NCBI GenBank assembly: GCA_017303995.1 | Contig: JAFLBE010000005.1 | Coordinates: 60,031-124,030, forward strand | Length of the DNA stretch: 64,000 bases | Origin: Bacteroidota bacterium | GTDB lineage: Bacteria > Bacteroidota > JABWAT01 | Direction of reading: 5' to 3' | Shown: one piece after another, positions 1-9,214 of the stretch | Position numbering within the stretch: position 1 is the first letter of the stretch | Layout of the letters: each line of letters starts with the position of its first letter | Made by a program: the position numbers and the translations under genes | The notes under the pieces: generated by a model | The model's database searches: none | What the model was told of the DNA's origin: nothing | The model's input: only the letters and a program-made list of their open reading frames with translations

Positions 1-106
1 TAAAACCGAGTTCCATCAACTTTAATGAAGATGAACTATCCGGATCAAGAGAGCGAATGATGGCCGATTCACCGATAATTAACTGATCTAAACTGCGAGT
101 ACCCAT
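1..106 (-). CDS. feoA: FeoA-domain protein (partial, N-terminal 35 residues)
   Basis: This reading frame opens with ATG at 106 and runs off the left edge. The visible 35 residues contain GESAIIRSLD followed by LKLMELGF, the pattern of the start of the SH3-like FeoA domain (G-E-x-A-x-I, a short acidic loop, then L-x-E-L-G). FeoA is the small cytoplasmic partner of the FeoB ferrous-iron transporter. It lies downstream of fur in the same direction with about 90 bases between them, which fits an iron-uptake unit. It could be a free FeoA, the N-terminus of a FeoA-FeoB fusion, or the FeoA-like tail of a DtxR-type protein; the last is unlikely because the domain starts at the ATG. Too little is visible to separate the first two. 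Confidence 0.6.
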   Translation of the reverse strand, partial: MGTRSLDQLIIGESAIIRSLDPDSSSSLKLMELGF

Positions 107-150
107 GGAGCAAATTTTTAATGTTAAATTTTGAATTTTAAATTAAGAGG

Positions 151-175
151 TCAGAAGTCAGAAGACAGAAGTCAG
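151..175. repeat. 7-bp tandem repeat (TCAGAAG)
   Basis: Three and a half copies of a heptamer: TCAGAAG, TCAGAAG, ACAGAAG, TCAG. It sits between fur and the feoA-like gene, right after an AT-rich patch. It resembles the low-complexity text-like intergenic repeats elsewhere in the window. Confidence 0.7.
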
Positions 176-197
176 TCCAATGAAAATCTGAATTTTT

Positions 198-656
198 CTA
201 TTCTTTTGATGAACAGTCGGAACATTTACCGAAAATCTGAAGGGAATGGCGGTCGGCTTTGAAAGAAAGCCGGTTACACATTTCATCTTGAAGCATTTCA
301 ATTTCGGGCATACTGAATTCAATGATTTTACCGCAGGTGGTGCAGATCAGGTGATCATGATGCTTATACCCAAAAGCACGTTCATAGTGCATGTGGTTCT
401 GTCCGAATTGGTGACAGTCAACCAGATTGCACTCAACCAGAATTTCAAGTGTGTTATAAACTGTTGCTCGGCTGATCTGGGATCCGTTATTTTTCATCCG
501 AAGAAAGATTTCATCTGCATTGAAATGTCCTTCAGAAGCATACAACTCTTCAAGGACTGAATAACGTTCTGGTGTATTTCTGTACCCTCTGTTTTTAAGA
601 AAGAGTTTTAGAATTTCAGTGGCTTCGTTTATATATTTTCGAGAAAGTGTTGTCAT
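198..656 (-). CDS. fur: Fur-family metal-dependent transcriptional regulator
   Basis: A 152-residue protein of the usual Fur length. An N-terminal winged helix (about residues 18-85, with RATVYNTLEILVE as the recognition-helix segment) is followed by the dimerisation and metal-binding domain. Visible metal ligands include HMHYE, the HHDHLIC segment, CTTCG around residues 106-109, and a C-terminal CSDC that completes a CxxC pair typical of structural zinc. Family members act as metal-dependent repressors of iron or zinc uptake or peroxide genes. The feoA-like gene directly downstream favours iron. A sigma70-like promoter lies 24 bases upstream of the start. The subclass (Fur, Zur or PerR) cannot be settled from sequence alone. 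Confidence 0.9.
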   Translation of the reverse strand: MTTLSRKYINEATEILKLFLKNRGYRNTPERYSVLEELYASEGHFNADEIFLRMKNNGSQISRATVYNTLEILVECNLVDCHQFGQNHMHYERAFGYKHHDHLICTTCGKIIEFSMPEIEMLQDEMCNRLSFKADRHSLQIFGKCSDCSSKE

Positions 657-679
657 ATAATTTAGATTTTGTCTTATTA

Positions 680-708
680 AAGATAGTGTATGAATTTTTT
701 ACAGTCAA
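680..708 (-). promoter_or_regulatory. Sigma70-like promoter of fur
   Basis: On the minus strand TTGACT (708-703) and TATCTT (685-680) are separated by exactly 17 bases and lie 24 bases upstream of the fur ATG. This is close to the TTGACA-17-TATAAT consensus. Predicted from sequence only. Confidence 0.55.
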
Positions 709-861
709 CAAGAATTCCTTAAAGCGGGGTTAGAAATTGATTAAGACGAAGAACTCCCATCATTCGACTACAATTATTATTACTGATCATTATCTTTGTT
801 TAACCGGATCCCGAAATTGCCTTTTTATCCGGTTCCGACACCACAAAAAAAACGAGATTTT

Positions 862-1452
862 ATGAAAATTTTTCTGGTTCTTTTTCTCGCCCTTTTCACA
901 ATCCCCTTTTTTTCATTTTCTCAACCTGTTAAAGGAAATACTGAACTCTCATTTCAGGGAAACTATTCAAGTATCAAGACAACTTCTGATCCAAGTTTGG
1001 GATTTTATAATCCAGGTGAAAACATAAGTCAGGGTATGTTATTTATTAGGGCAGGTTATTTTTTGACCAATCAATTCTCTATTGATCCAGAATTAACCTG
1101 GAGCTTCTCATCTTCAGCTTCAGGAACCAGGTCAGTTGCATTGTCACTTAATGGTACTTTTCACATGGTAGTTAATACCAAATTCCTTTTATTCGGAACT
1201 GCTGGAGCCGGCTTGACGGATGCGATACCTAACACGTGGATGTTTCGTGACAAAATTAAACTTGATATACTGATGTTAAATTTTGGTTTGGGCTTAAAGT
1301 ATTTTGTTTCTGAAGATATTGCTTTGAGAACAGAATACAGAAATCAGGCTTACAGTTATGATGAACACTTTAGCTATTTTGGTCGAAAAACAAAAACTAC
1401 TTTTAAAACTTCGGTAAATAATTTTCTACTTGGATTCTCAATATTTCTGTGA
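862..1452 (+). CDS. Outer-membrane beta-barrel protein, unknown function
   Basis: About 196 residues with a clean signal peptide (MKIFLVLFLALFTIPFFSFS, cleavage near SFSQ) followed by alternating amphipathic strands and an aromatic C-terminus (LLGFSIFL) typical of small outer-membrane barrels. The ATG at 862 is chosen because the upstream in-frame TTG at 796 would place 22 polar residues before the signal peptide. It shows the general OmpW/OprF-like porin-family layout, but no specific family is recognised. Its neighbour downstream is also secreted. Role unknown. Confidence 0.75.
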   Translation: MKIFLVLFLALFTIPFFSFSQPVKGNTELSFQGNYSSIKTTSDPSLGFYNPGENISQGMLFIRAGYFLTNQFSIDPELTWSFSSSASGTRSVALSLNGTFHMVVNTKFLLFGTAGAGLTDAIPNTWMFRDKIKLDILMLNFGLGLKYFVSEDIALRTEYRNQAYSYDEHFSYFGRKTKTTFKTSVNNFLLGFSIFL

Positions 1453-1589
1453 TTTTTTAAATCCAGTTCAGGGAAAATGACCTGAATTGGATAACCTTCC
1501 TGAATAGATAAACTCTCCCTTTCCTCATTCCAGTTGCGTGTTTGAGATAATTTAAACATTTTTCAAGTTTTACTTTTAACCGGACTGAT

Positions 1590-4382
1590 ATGAAATCCTT
1601 TTTGGGAATTTTCCTTTTTATCCTTCTCACGATTCCTTCATTTGCAAACCCAGGCGACTGGAAAAAAATCACCGGAACCTATTCCTGGGTTGAATATCTT
1701 GAAGGGCAGGAAAAAACTGCTGACTCCCTCCTTAAAATTGCTGAACTCTCCCTTCCACGCATTTCAAAAATGGTCGGCGTTCCCCTTTCAGATTATCAGC
1801 GTGAAAAATGCCGGATTATTCTCACTGATGCCCCTGATGTCACCAATGGGTTTGCCATTGACAACACTGTCGTCATTTATGCCACCTCATCCATGTATGT
1901 ACCCTTCTGGACTGGTACAATTGGCTGGTACCATCAGGTTTTGACGCATGAACTTGTTCACCATGTCACATTCAGAGCTGTCAGAAGACAACTATCACCT
2001 TACACAGGTGTGCTTGCAATTGCAGATGTTCCCCGTTGGTTCTGGGAAGGAACGGCTCAATATTATTCTGAATATTGGAATGCTTATCGGGGCGATCTTT
2101 TCCTGAAAAATTCAGTTTTTGACGGATCCTTTACTTATAACAGTATGAATTCACTTGATGATGGTCGGCTTTTGTATGCAGCCGGGCATGCTTTTGTGCG
2201 ATATCTTGCCGATCAGTACGGTGATTCTTCACTGATTAAGCTGATGGCTTTCGAGAAAGATGACTATTTCTATGATTTTGACAAAGCATTTAAATCCGTT
2301 TATAAAAAAAGTCCCGCCGATATTTTCCCTGTATTTTACCGGCATCTCGTTCTTTTTTATGGAAGTAAATACGGTGACTATCCGGTAACAAAAATCCCAG
2401 ATGAATTACCTTCCTTCGGATTTTCACAAGGCCAGATTGTTCCTGTCTCCCAAAAAGATTCAACGTGGATTTCAGTGACTCAGGTTGCAAAAAATCATCA
2501 GTATGCCACACTTGTAAAAATCAGACAGGAGAAAAAAGGTCTAAAAACTGAAGAGGTTTTCGCAACAGATATTTCTACTGAAGTATTGATTTCTGATGAC
2601 CGGGAATGGATTGCCTGGGGCAGGTCTTTTGCCGGTACAAAAAATGATCAGGAAGTAAGTACCACAACCTGGACAGTCCGTAATCTGGATAATGAACTGC
2701 AACGTATTCTTGCCAGAAATGTTCGGGCCAGATTTGGCACCCTGCATAACGAAGGACTGGTGCTTGCAGAAGTTGAAAATGACCGATCGGTTATTAACTG
2801 GTACCCGTTTGCTGGTGGACAAAAGGAAAAATTATTTGAAACACAGATGCCGGTTGGGCGTTTATCAGCTGATGGGAAAGGTAACATTCTTCTTGAAGCT
2901 CAGCGATCAAACGGAAACCGTGATTTATTCAGCCTGGATGGGAATGGCGTTCTAACCAGCCTAACCAATGATGAAACTGATGACCGGATTCCGCTTCAGG
3001 TCAACGATTCTCTACTATTGTTTAACCAATACATCGAAAATCAACCGTCATTGGCGGTCCTGAATACAAAAACCGGACAATCACGCTTATTACTACGTGA
3101 TCTCTATGAGTACTGGCTTTCAGGATATGATAAAGAAAAAAATCAGGTAATTCTGAAGTCATGGAAGCCCGGCAGGAAAACCTCTTTTTCATCAATCCAA
3201 CTGGATAGTCTTCTTGCATTATCAGTGACCGTTCGTCCATTAGAAATTAATACCAGAATCAGCTCCTGGTCAACCCGTTCACCTGAATTTGCCGATGTTA
3301 AATCCCTTCCAGACACCACGATTTCGGTTTCATCAGAAACTGTTCCGTCACCGCACATGGAATTGATTAATGTTGCATCAATGGCCTTTCCCTATTATGT
3401 TAATAATTCAGGTGGACTAATTGCTGCCACCACCTGGCTTGAAGCATTGCAAAGGCAGGCCTTTCAGATCACCGCCTTTCTACCGATAAATAATTTCAAG
3501 ACAGACTACGTTCTGGCTATCATTCATCAGCTTAGGGTTTCTGATGTAACCGTTATTTCAACACTTTATCACGGTCCCGCCTTGTTCAGTTTTAAAGGGG
3601 ATGACTATCTGAATGCTGAACAGTGGCTAATAAATACTCAACTATCACGCACTTTTTACTATTCAGGCAACCCAAGGTTAGCTCTGACACCGCTTGCAGG
3701 ATTCCTTTTCAGCAAACGAAGCTACAGCAAAACCGAACCTTTCCTACCTGATGAAGAATCGTTTTATGGTCCGACTGCAACTCTGGCGTTTAACTACCGG
3801 ATGCCATCTTCCTTCAATTCAATCATCGAAAAGCGAAGGGTTAGTGTGGATGCTTCTTTATTCAGGTCGATTGATGAAGTATATGATTTCTCTGTTTTTA
3901 ATTTAAACCTGACACTTGGGACCAATCTTTATTTTGAGAAACTGGGAATTGTCAACAAATTCTCAGCGATCCGGAAGTCAGGCGTAAAAGCACCACGATT
4001 CCCGGTTGGAATCGACCGGTTTTATGAACTGGATATCCCGAGAGATTATGGGTTTACCCGAACCATTCGGGGTCTCAAGGAAGATATTAATGGCAATCAG
4101 GTTTTTTGGAACCAGACTGAACTCACCTATCTGATCACAGAAAATACACCTTTGGTTCTGCTTGTCCTTCCAATCAGAAACCTTGCGATAACTGGTTTTG
4201 CTGATGGCGCCTACATCAGAACCGACAAAAAAAATGATAATGTGCATTCATTCGGTGGCGAATTATCATTCGGGGAAGACTTTTTCAGAGTTGGAACCGG
4301 TTATGCAAAAACCAAGGGGATGGATTTACAGAAAGATGAAGTCTGGTATTTGCGGTTTAAACTGGTTGTTCCTGAACTTTAA
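1590..4382 (+). CDS. Secreted gluzincin-type metallopeptidase with propeller and beta-barrel-like C-terminus
   Basis: A 930-residue protein with an N-terminal signal peptide (MKSFLGIFLFILLTIPSFA). The catalytic signature HELVH is at residues 120-124, followed 29 residues later by WEGTAQYYSE (Glu153), the spacing of gluzincin (peptidase MA-like) zinc peptidases. The middle (about 270-560) has TolB/WD40-like propeller repeats with S-x-D and W motifs, and the last ~330 residues are strand-rich with aromatic ends, resembling an outer-membrane barrel. The architecture matches the 1053-residue protein at 41295-44456 (HELVH plus NEGLAEF, propeller, barrel), so the two are probably distant paralogues. 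Substrate unknown. The likely location is the outer membrane or periplasm. Confidence 0.75.
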   Translation: MKSFLGIFLFILLTIPSFANPGDWKKITGTYSWVEYLEGQEKTADSLLKIAELSLPRISKMVGVPLSDYQREKCRIILTDAPDVTNGFAIDNTVVIYATSSMYVPFWTGTIGWYHQVLTHELVHHVTFRAVRRQLSPYTGVLAIADVPRWFWEGTAQYYSEYWNAYRGDLFLKNSVFDGSFTYNSMNSLDDGRLLYAAGHAFVRYLADQYGDSSLIKLMAFEKDDYFYDFDKAFKSVYKKSPADIFPVFYRHLVLFYGSKYGDYPVTKIPDELPSFGFSQGQIVPVSQKDSTWISVTQVAKNHQYATLVKIRQEKKGLKTEEVFATDISTEVLISDDREWIAWGRSFAGTKNDQEVSTTTWTVRNLDNELQRILARNVRARFGTLHNEGLVLAEVENDRSVINWYPFAGGQKEKLFETQMPVGRLSADGKGNILLEAQRSNGNRDLFSLDGNGVLTSLTNDETDDRIPLQVNDSLLLFNQYIENQPSLAVLNTKTGQSRLLLRDLYEYWLSGYDKEKNQVILKSWKPGRKTSFSSIQLDSLLALSVTVRPLEINTRISSWSTRSPEFADVKSLPDTTISVSSETVPSPHMELINVASMAFPYYVNNSGGLIAATTWLEALQRQAFQITAFLPINNFKTDYVLAIIHQLRVSDVTVISTLYHGPALFSFKGDDYLNAEQWLINTQLSRTFYYSGNPRLALTPLAGFLFSKRSYSKTEPFLPDEESFYGPTATLAFNYRMPSSFNSIIEKRRVSVDASLFRSIDEVYDFSVFNLNLTLGTNLYFEKLGIVNKFSAIRKSGVKAPRFPVGIDRFYELDIPRDYGFTRTIRGLKEDINGNQVFWNQTELTYLITENTPLVLLVLPIRNLAITGFADGAYIRTDKKNDNVHSFGGELSFGEDFFRVGTGYAKTKGMDLQKDEVWYLRFKLVVPEL

Positions 4383-4463
4383 AAGAAACAGATTGGATTC
4401 AGTCTAAGAAATTGACGATTTTAAGTAAAATTCTTTTTTTAAAAACGGATCAGGTTACTTTTT

Positions 4464-5252
4464 ATGCTTCGTTCTGCAACCTTCATATCAGACGTCCATC
4501 TGGGAATTCAGGATTTTGCAACTGAGAAATCAAAGCAAAAAGAACTGATTCAGACCATTGAAAAGGCTGCTGAAAATACAGATGCACTTTTTCTGGTTGG
4601 CGATATTTTTGATTATTGGTTTGAATACAAAGAAGTTGTGCCCAAGGGGTATACCCGTCTTTTTGGTGCACTAGCAAAACTGACCGATGCAGGTTTCCCT
4701 GTGACTTATTTTTCTGGTAATCATGATTTCTGGCTGGGATCCTATTTCGAGCAGGAACTTGGAATCCAGACCCGCTATACAGACCTCAGAACTGAAATAA
4801 ACGGAAAAATTTTCGAAATTGCCCATGGTGATGGGTTAGGACCCGGCGACCATGGATATAAAGCTCTTAAATGGCTTCTAACCCGTAGGTGGAGTCAGTG
4901 GATGTATTTGAAAATGCACCCAAACTGGGGAATTGGTCTTGCACGCTGGGCAAGCGGAACCAGCCGGCATTACACCGAGGATATTGTAGACTATGGTGAA
5001 AATGAACGGCTCATTCAATACGCCAGACAACTTTCGACAGAAAAGGAGTTCAGCTATTTTGTCTGCGGCCACCGGCACATCCCGAAACTTTTACGCCTGA
5101 CGCCGTCAAAATCACTCTATGTGAATCTGGGTGAATGGCTGTTTCATCGCAGTTATGGCGTTTTTAATGGAGAATTTATCGAAATCCGGCAAGCCAATGG
5201 TCAGGTTTTGTTATCGGAACTGACATTTGAAAAGGATATAACCCATGTCTGA
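4464..5252 (+). CDS. lpxH: UDP-2,3-diacylglucosamine diphosphatase (LpxH)
   Basis: 262 residues of the calcineurin-like metallophosphoesterase fold. Metal-binding motifs are all present: SDVHLG (Asp10, His12), GDIFDYW, GNHDFW, AHGDGLGPGD and CGHRHIP. The FDYWFEY and GDGLGPGDxGYK segments are those of LpxH-type enzymes, which cleave UDP-diacylglucosamine to lipid X in lipid A synthesis at the inner face of the cytoplasmic membrane. Length fits the family. The stop overlaps the start of the penicillin-binding protein gene by 8 bases, so the two are probably translated together. Its presence implies a lipopolysaccharide-containing outer membrane. Confidence 0.88.
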   Translation: MLRSATFISDVHLGIQDFATEKSKQKELIQTIEKAAENTDALFLVGDIFDYWFEYKEVVPKGYTRLFGALAKLTDAGFPVTYFSGNHDFWLGSYFEQELGIQTRYTDLRTEINGKIFEIAHGDGLGPGDHGYKALKWLLTRRWSQWMYLKMHPNWGIGLARWASGTSRHYTEDIVDYGENERLIQYARQLSTEKEFSYFVCGHRHIPKLLRLTPSKSLYVNLGEWLFHRSYGVFNGEFIEIRQANGQVLLSELTFEKDITHV

Positions 5253-7533
5253 CCCGAAAACCGATAAAAGCGGAATCAACAAAAGTGAATATTTCAATGA
5301 TCCCGCCTACCGGAAATCCGTTCAAAAAATATTTAAAATCGAGAAGCGGTTTAAAAAAGTTTTGTGGGTGGGAATCCCTGCCCTCACTATTTTATTACTG
5401 ATTGTCATTTTCAGTGCGCTTTCCAATCTGCCTAGCCTGGAAGAACTTGAAAATCCGAAACCTGAACTTGCTTCTGTTGTTTATTCAAATGATGGGGAAG
5501 TTATCCATCGATTTTTTAATACCAATCGCCGTTTGGTTCCTCTCAGTGAGATGTCACCCAATCTGATAAACGCACTTCTTGCTTCCGAAGACCGGCGGTT
5601 TTATGAACATTGGGGTTTCGACCTTGTCAGAACAATTAAGGCAATGGGAATTAACATCGCAACGCTTTCTATTGAACAAGGTGCAAGTACCATTACCCAA
5701 CAGCTTTCGAGAACCTTGTTTTTAAAAACGACAGAACAAACTTATACCCGTAAAATAAGAGAATTATACACGGCCGTTCAAATTGAACGTACTTACACCA
5801 AAAATGAAATTCTGGCCATGTATCTGAATTCAGTCTATTTTGGGTCGGGCGCCCATGGGGTTCAGGCTGCAGCCCAGACTTATTTTGGGAAGAAGGCAAA
5901 GGAACTCAACATTCTTGAAGCTGCAACTCTGATCGGAATTCTTCCGGCGCCCAGTGCCTACAATCCGGTTTCCCGTCCGGCAAAGGCACTCGACAGACGA
6001 AACTTGATTTTGTATAACATGCGCGAGGTGGGTTACATTTCTGAGTCTGCATATCGTGAACTGATCAAACAACCAGTAGAGACCAATTTTACTTCCGTAA
6101 CCGATATGGGACTTGCGCCCTACTTTACTGAGCAAGTTAGACAATACCTTCAGGATGAAGGTGAAGTCAGAGGATTCAATCTTTACAACGACGGACTTAG
6201 TATTTACACGAGTATTGATTCCAAAATGCAAAAAATCGCAAATTCGGTTGTTACCAGCCATTTGGATTCTATTCAGGTGTTTTTTGACAAAACCTTCACC
6301 TGGGAAAATGACTTGCTGAATATTATGATTCAGGAAACGACGCCCTATCAAAATGCAATTTTACGAAGGGAAAGACCACAGGAAGCTTTAAAACGGCTTC
6401 GGTTGAATAAGGCTTTTGTTGATAGTATCAAACAGGAGAAAAAGATACTGCAAGCTGCCTTTGTGGTTCTTGATCCGCATAACGGATATGTAAAAGCCTG
6501 GGTTGGTGGCCGTGATTTTTCGAAAACTAAATTTGACCACGTCAGTCAGGCAAAGCGACAGCCAGGATCTGCCTTTAAACCCATTATTTACAGTGTGGTT
6601 ATTGATAAAGGCTATCCGCCAACTTATGAAGTTCTCAATCAGCCCATTACCATTGAAGATGCAACCGTTCCCGGTGGCTGGTGGACGCCCAAAAATTCTG
6701 AGGGTGATTTTGGTGGCATGACAACACTTCGCAATGCTTTAAAGGAATCACTTAACCTGATCACTATCCGATTGGTAATGGATATTGCAAAACCTTCAGA
6801 TGTGGTGCAATATGCGCAGAGAATGGGAATTAAATCAAAACTTCAGGCTGTTAACTCTATTGCACTCGGATCAAGTGAAGTCAATCCGCTTGAACTGGTT
6901 TCTGCTTACGGAACCTTCCCAAATGAAGGCGTGCATGTTGAGCCGGTTTCTGTTCTTCGGGTTGAAGATATAAACGGAAATCTGATTCTTGATAATGTGG
7001 CTGCATCGCAGGAAGTTTTTTCGAAGGAAACAGCCTACATCGTGACCAGCATGCTTCAAACTGTGATCAATCAGGGAACTGGTGGTTCAGCAAGAGGCCG
7101 GTACAAATTTTATGGTCCGGCAGGTGGTAAAACCGGAACCACCAATGAACAGGGTGATGCCTGGTTTGTCGGTTTCACTCCAGACCTAACCGCAGGTGTC
7201 TGGGTCGGAAATGACGACCGCAGAATCCACTTTCAATCGATGGAATTTGGACAAGGTGCAAGAGCAGCCCTTCCGATCTGGGCAAAATTCATGAAACAGG
7301 TTTATGACCGCACAGATATCAATATCGAACGGGGTAATTTTGTTAAACCTCCGGGTGTTTTTGAAATGATCATTTGCAAAGAAACTAAAAAAACGGCGAC
7401 CGAGTTCTGCCCCGATACGTACGTCGAAACGTTTACGAAATTAACTGCACCAACCACATCCTGCGACAAACACACAACTGCTGATCAGGCAAAACCTGAA
7501 TCAAAACCAACCAGAAAGAAAATTGGATTCTGA
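5245..7533 (+). CDS. mrcA: Class A penicillin-binding protein (PBP1A-type transglycosylase/transpeptidase)
   Basis: 762 residues. A single membrane helix near residues 40-60 (WVGIPALTILLLIVIFSAL) precedes a GT51 domain with SEDRRFYEHWG (catalytic Glu115) and QGASTITQQLSR, then the RKIRELYTAVQIER motif. The transpeptidase domain has all three active-site motifs: SAFK (Ser442, Lys445), SLN (Ser502, Asn504) and KTGT (Lys629). It polymerises and crosslinks peptidoglycan in the periplasm while anchored in the inner membrane. The C-terminus has a Cys-containing tail (ICKETKKTATEFC) and ends in a basic stretch, as in many PBP1A homologues. It overlaps lpxH by 8 bases and the next gene by one base, placing it in an envelope operon. 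Confidence 0.93.
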   Translation: MSDPKTDKSGINKSEYFNDPAYRKSVQKIFKIEKRFKKVLWVGIPALTILLLIVIFSALSNLPSLEELENPKPELASVVYSNDGEVIHRFFNTNRRLVPLSEMSPNLINALLASEDRRFYEHWGFDLVRTIKAMGINIATLSIEQGASTITQQLSRTLFLKTTEQTYTRKIRELYTAVQIERTYTKNEILAMYLNSVYFGSGAHGVQAAAQTYFGKKAKELNILEAATLIGILPAPSAYNPVSRPAKALDRRNLILYNMREVGYISESAYRELIKQPVETNFTSVTDMGLAPYFTEQVRQYLQDEGEVRGFNLYNDGLSIYTSIDSKMQKIANSVVTSHLDSIQVFFDKTFTWENDLLNIMIQETTPYQNAILRRERPQEALKRLRLNKAFVDSIKQEKKILQAAFVVLDPHNGYVKAWVGGRDFSKTKFDHVSQAKRQPGSAFKPIIYSVVIDKGYPPTYEVLNQPITIEDATVPGGWWTPKNSEGDFGGMTTLRNALKESLNLITIRLVMDIAKPSDVVQYAQRMGIKSKLQAVNSIALGSSEVNPLELVSAYGTFPNEGVHVEPVSVLRVEDINGNLILDNVAASQEVFSKETAYIVTSMLQTVINQGTGGSARGRYKFYGPAGGKTGTTNEQGDAWFVGFTPDLTAGVWVGNDDRRIHFQSMEFGQGARAALPIWAKFMKQVYDRTDINIERGNFVKPPGVFEMIICKETKKTATEFCPDTYVETFTKLTAPTTSCDKHTTADQAKPESKPTRKKIGF

Positions 7534-8477
7534 TGGTGATTCTTTTATTTGTTACCGGAACTGTTCTGCTTGCCTCGGTGATTTATCTCTGGTTAGCCTG
7601 GGGAAAATTTCTAAACGCCTTTCAGATTGAATTGGAACCCAATCAGGAGTTACCGATATCGCACTCGGTACCCTTCGAAACATTGTATTATCCAACGAAA
7701 AACCAAAAAATTCTAAAAACCTGGCTGCTAAAGCAACCCGATAAACCTGCAGACAATCCAATCGTTATTGTAGCCCATGGGTGGACGCGAAACTCGTCAT
7801 TTCTCTGGCCTGTGAGTCATTATCTCTGGAAAGCCGGATTTACCGTAGTCGCCCTGAATGCCAGGAATCATGGTGAATCAGATGTTGATCCGCCCATGTC
7901 AGTTTACAAATATGCTGAAGATCTTGATGCTACATTCAAAATAGTGAGATCATTTTTTCCTGATGCGCCGGTTGTTGTAGCTGGTCATTCACTGGGTGCG
8001 GCAGCATCTCTAATTTTTTCGGCACTGACACCTGAAATCAAGGGCATTGCTGCACTTTGTCCATTCTCAAGCTCAAAAAAAATCTTTTTGATGGATATTG
8101 AGCAGGCAAAAGTACCTCTGGTTCCCTTTGGCTGGATTCTTTTAAAGTTTGCAGAAAATCATATCGGTCACAAATTCAGCGAACTGGCACCCGTTAATTA
8201 TATGAATAGAATTCAGGCAAAAATATTACTGATTGCCTCAGAAAAGGATACCAGAATTCCTGCTTCAATGCAAACTGAATTGACAAGTGCAGCACCTTCC
8301 GGAAATAAACCAGTGACCTTGACTATTGCCGGAGCATCGCATACCAGTCTGCTTACAGAACCGGAAACCCTGAGTGCAGTTTTAAATTTCTTCCTTTCCA
8401 TTCCGGAAATAAGGGCGAAATTACTTTCTGAGCGTATAGAAACGAAACCTCTCAATCCAGGAGAATCGGTATCATGA
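7533..8477 (+). CDS. Membrane-anchored alpha/beta hydrolase
   Basis: 314 residues with an N-terminal hydrophobic anchor (residues 1-22) and an alpha/beta hydrolase domain. The oxyanion-hole region VAHGWTRNSS, the nucleophile elbow VAGHSLGAAAS (G-H-S-L-G), a late acidic residue in SEKDTRIP and a His in GASHTSLL make a complete Ser-Asp-His set. Homologues are often annotated as serine aminopeptidase/S33 or carboxylesterase-like; the substrate is not predictable. Its ATG overlaps the previous stop by one base and its TGA overlaps the next start by four, so it is co-translated within the lpxH operon. Confidence 0.8.
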   Translation: MVILLFVTGTVLLASVIYLWLAWGKFLNAFQIELEPNQELPISHSVPFETLYYPTKNQKILKTWLLKQPDKPADNPIVIVAHGWTRNSSFLWPVSHYLWKAGFTVVALNARNHGESDVDPPMSVYKYAEDLDATFKIVRSFFPDAPVVVAGHSLGAAASLIFSALTPEIKGIAALCPFSSSKKIFLMDIEQAKVPLVPFGWILLKFAENHIGHKFSELAPVNYMNRIQAKILLIASEKDTRIPASMQTELTSAAPSGNKPVTLTIAGASHTSLLTEPETLSAVLNFFLSIPEIRAKLLSERIETKPLNPGESVS

Positions 8478-9214
8478 AATCTACGTTGACTTTACTTTTT
8501 TTATTTTCTTTTCTTCAGGTTATTGCCCAGCAGGTGAATCCGTCTGACTCTATACCGACACGATCAAAATCCAGCAGGCAGATTAAAACGCTTGAAATGA
8601 AGGATATCAGCCAGGGCGGTGCATTCAGAATCTTCATCACCAGCTATGGGTTTGGTTTTGGCGGATTTTACCGCTTACAGTTTGACGAAACACTGGCCTA
8701 CCAGCTTGAACTTGAACTTTCACCCGGTAAGGACGACCGTGAATTTGAAGAATTTGATTATTACGGATTTTCATACACCCGAAATAAAATCAATTCGCTT
8801 TTACTTATTCCGCTGACAAATGCAATCACTTACCGGCTTTTTAAAGAGGATATCGTTGAAAACTTCAGACCTTACCTCTCAGCCGGGGTTGGTCCGCTAT
8901 TTGGATATTCCTATCCGTACAAAGGGGATAGCTTTTCGGGGCTGGGTGATGGAATCTGGAAAGTTGGATTTACGGGTTTTGTTGGATTTGGTGCAGATTT
9001 CGGCATGAACTTCACCAGTCTTCAGGGTGTGAGTTTCAAATATACTTTTAATTACCTTCCGGGTGGGGTTCCATTGCTTGTTGAAGAAAATCCGCTTCCA
9101 ATTGACCCATTAAATCCGAATATCAGACCCGGAGCCACCTACACGAAAAAGTATAAAGAAATATTTCAGGGTTTGCAACTCAGTTTAAATATCGGGAAAA
9201 TGTGGACCAGATGA
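8474..9214 (+). CDS. Outer-membrane beta-barrel protein, unknown function
   Basis: 246 residues with a signal peptide (cleavage near VIAQQ) and alternating strand segments rich in Gly and aromatic residues (YGFGFGGFYRLQF, LSAGVGPLFGYSYPY, FTGFVGFGADFGMNF), consistent with a small outer-membrane barrel. The start overlaps the upstream stop as ATGA. No specific family is recognised. The similar size and glycine/aromatic pattern of the 862-1452 protein suggests the same broad class, not demonstrable orthology. Confidence 0.72.
   Translation: MKSTLTLLFLFSFLQVIAQQVNPSDSIPTRSKSSRQIKTLEMKDISQGGAFRIFITSYGFGFGGFYRLQFDETLAYQLELELSPGKDDREFEEFDYYGFSYTRNKINSLLLIPLTNAITYRLFKEDIVENFRPYLSAGVGPLFGYSYPYKGDSFSGLGDGIWKVGFTGFVGFGADFGMNFTSLQGVSFKYTFNYLPGGVPLLVEENPLPIDPLNPNIRPGATYTKKYKEIFQGLQLSLNIGKMWTR

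Noticed and set aside
246..560. Plus-strand reading frame of 104 residues opposite fur
   Set aside because: It lies wholly inside the clear Fur gene on the other strand and shows no protein-family pattern.
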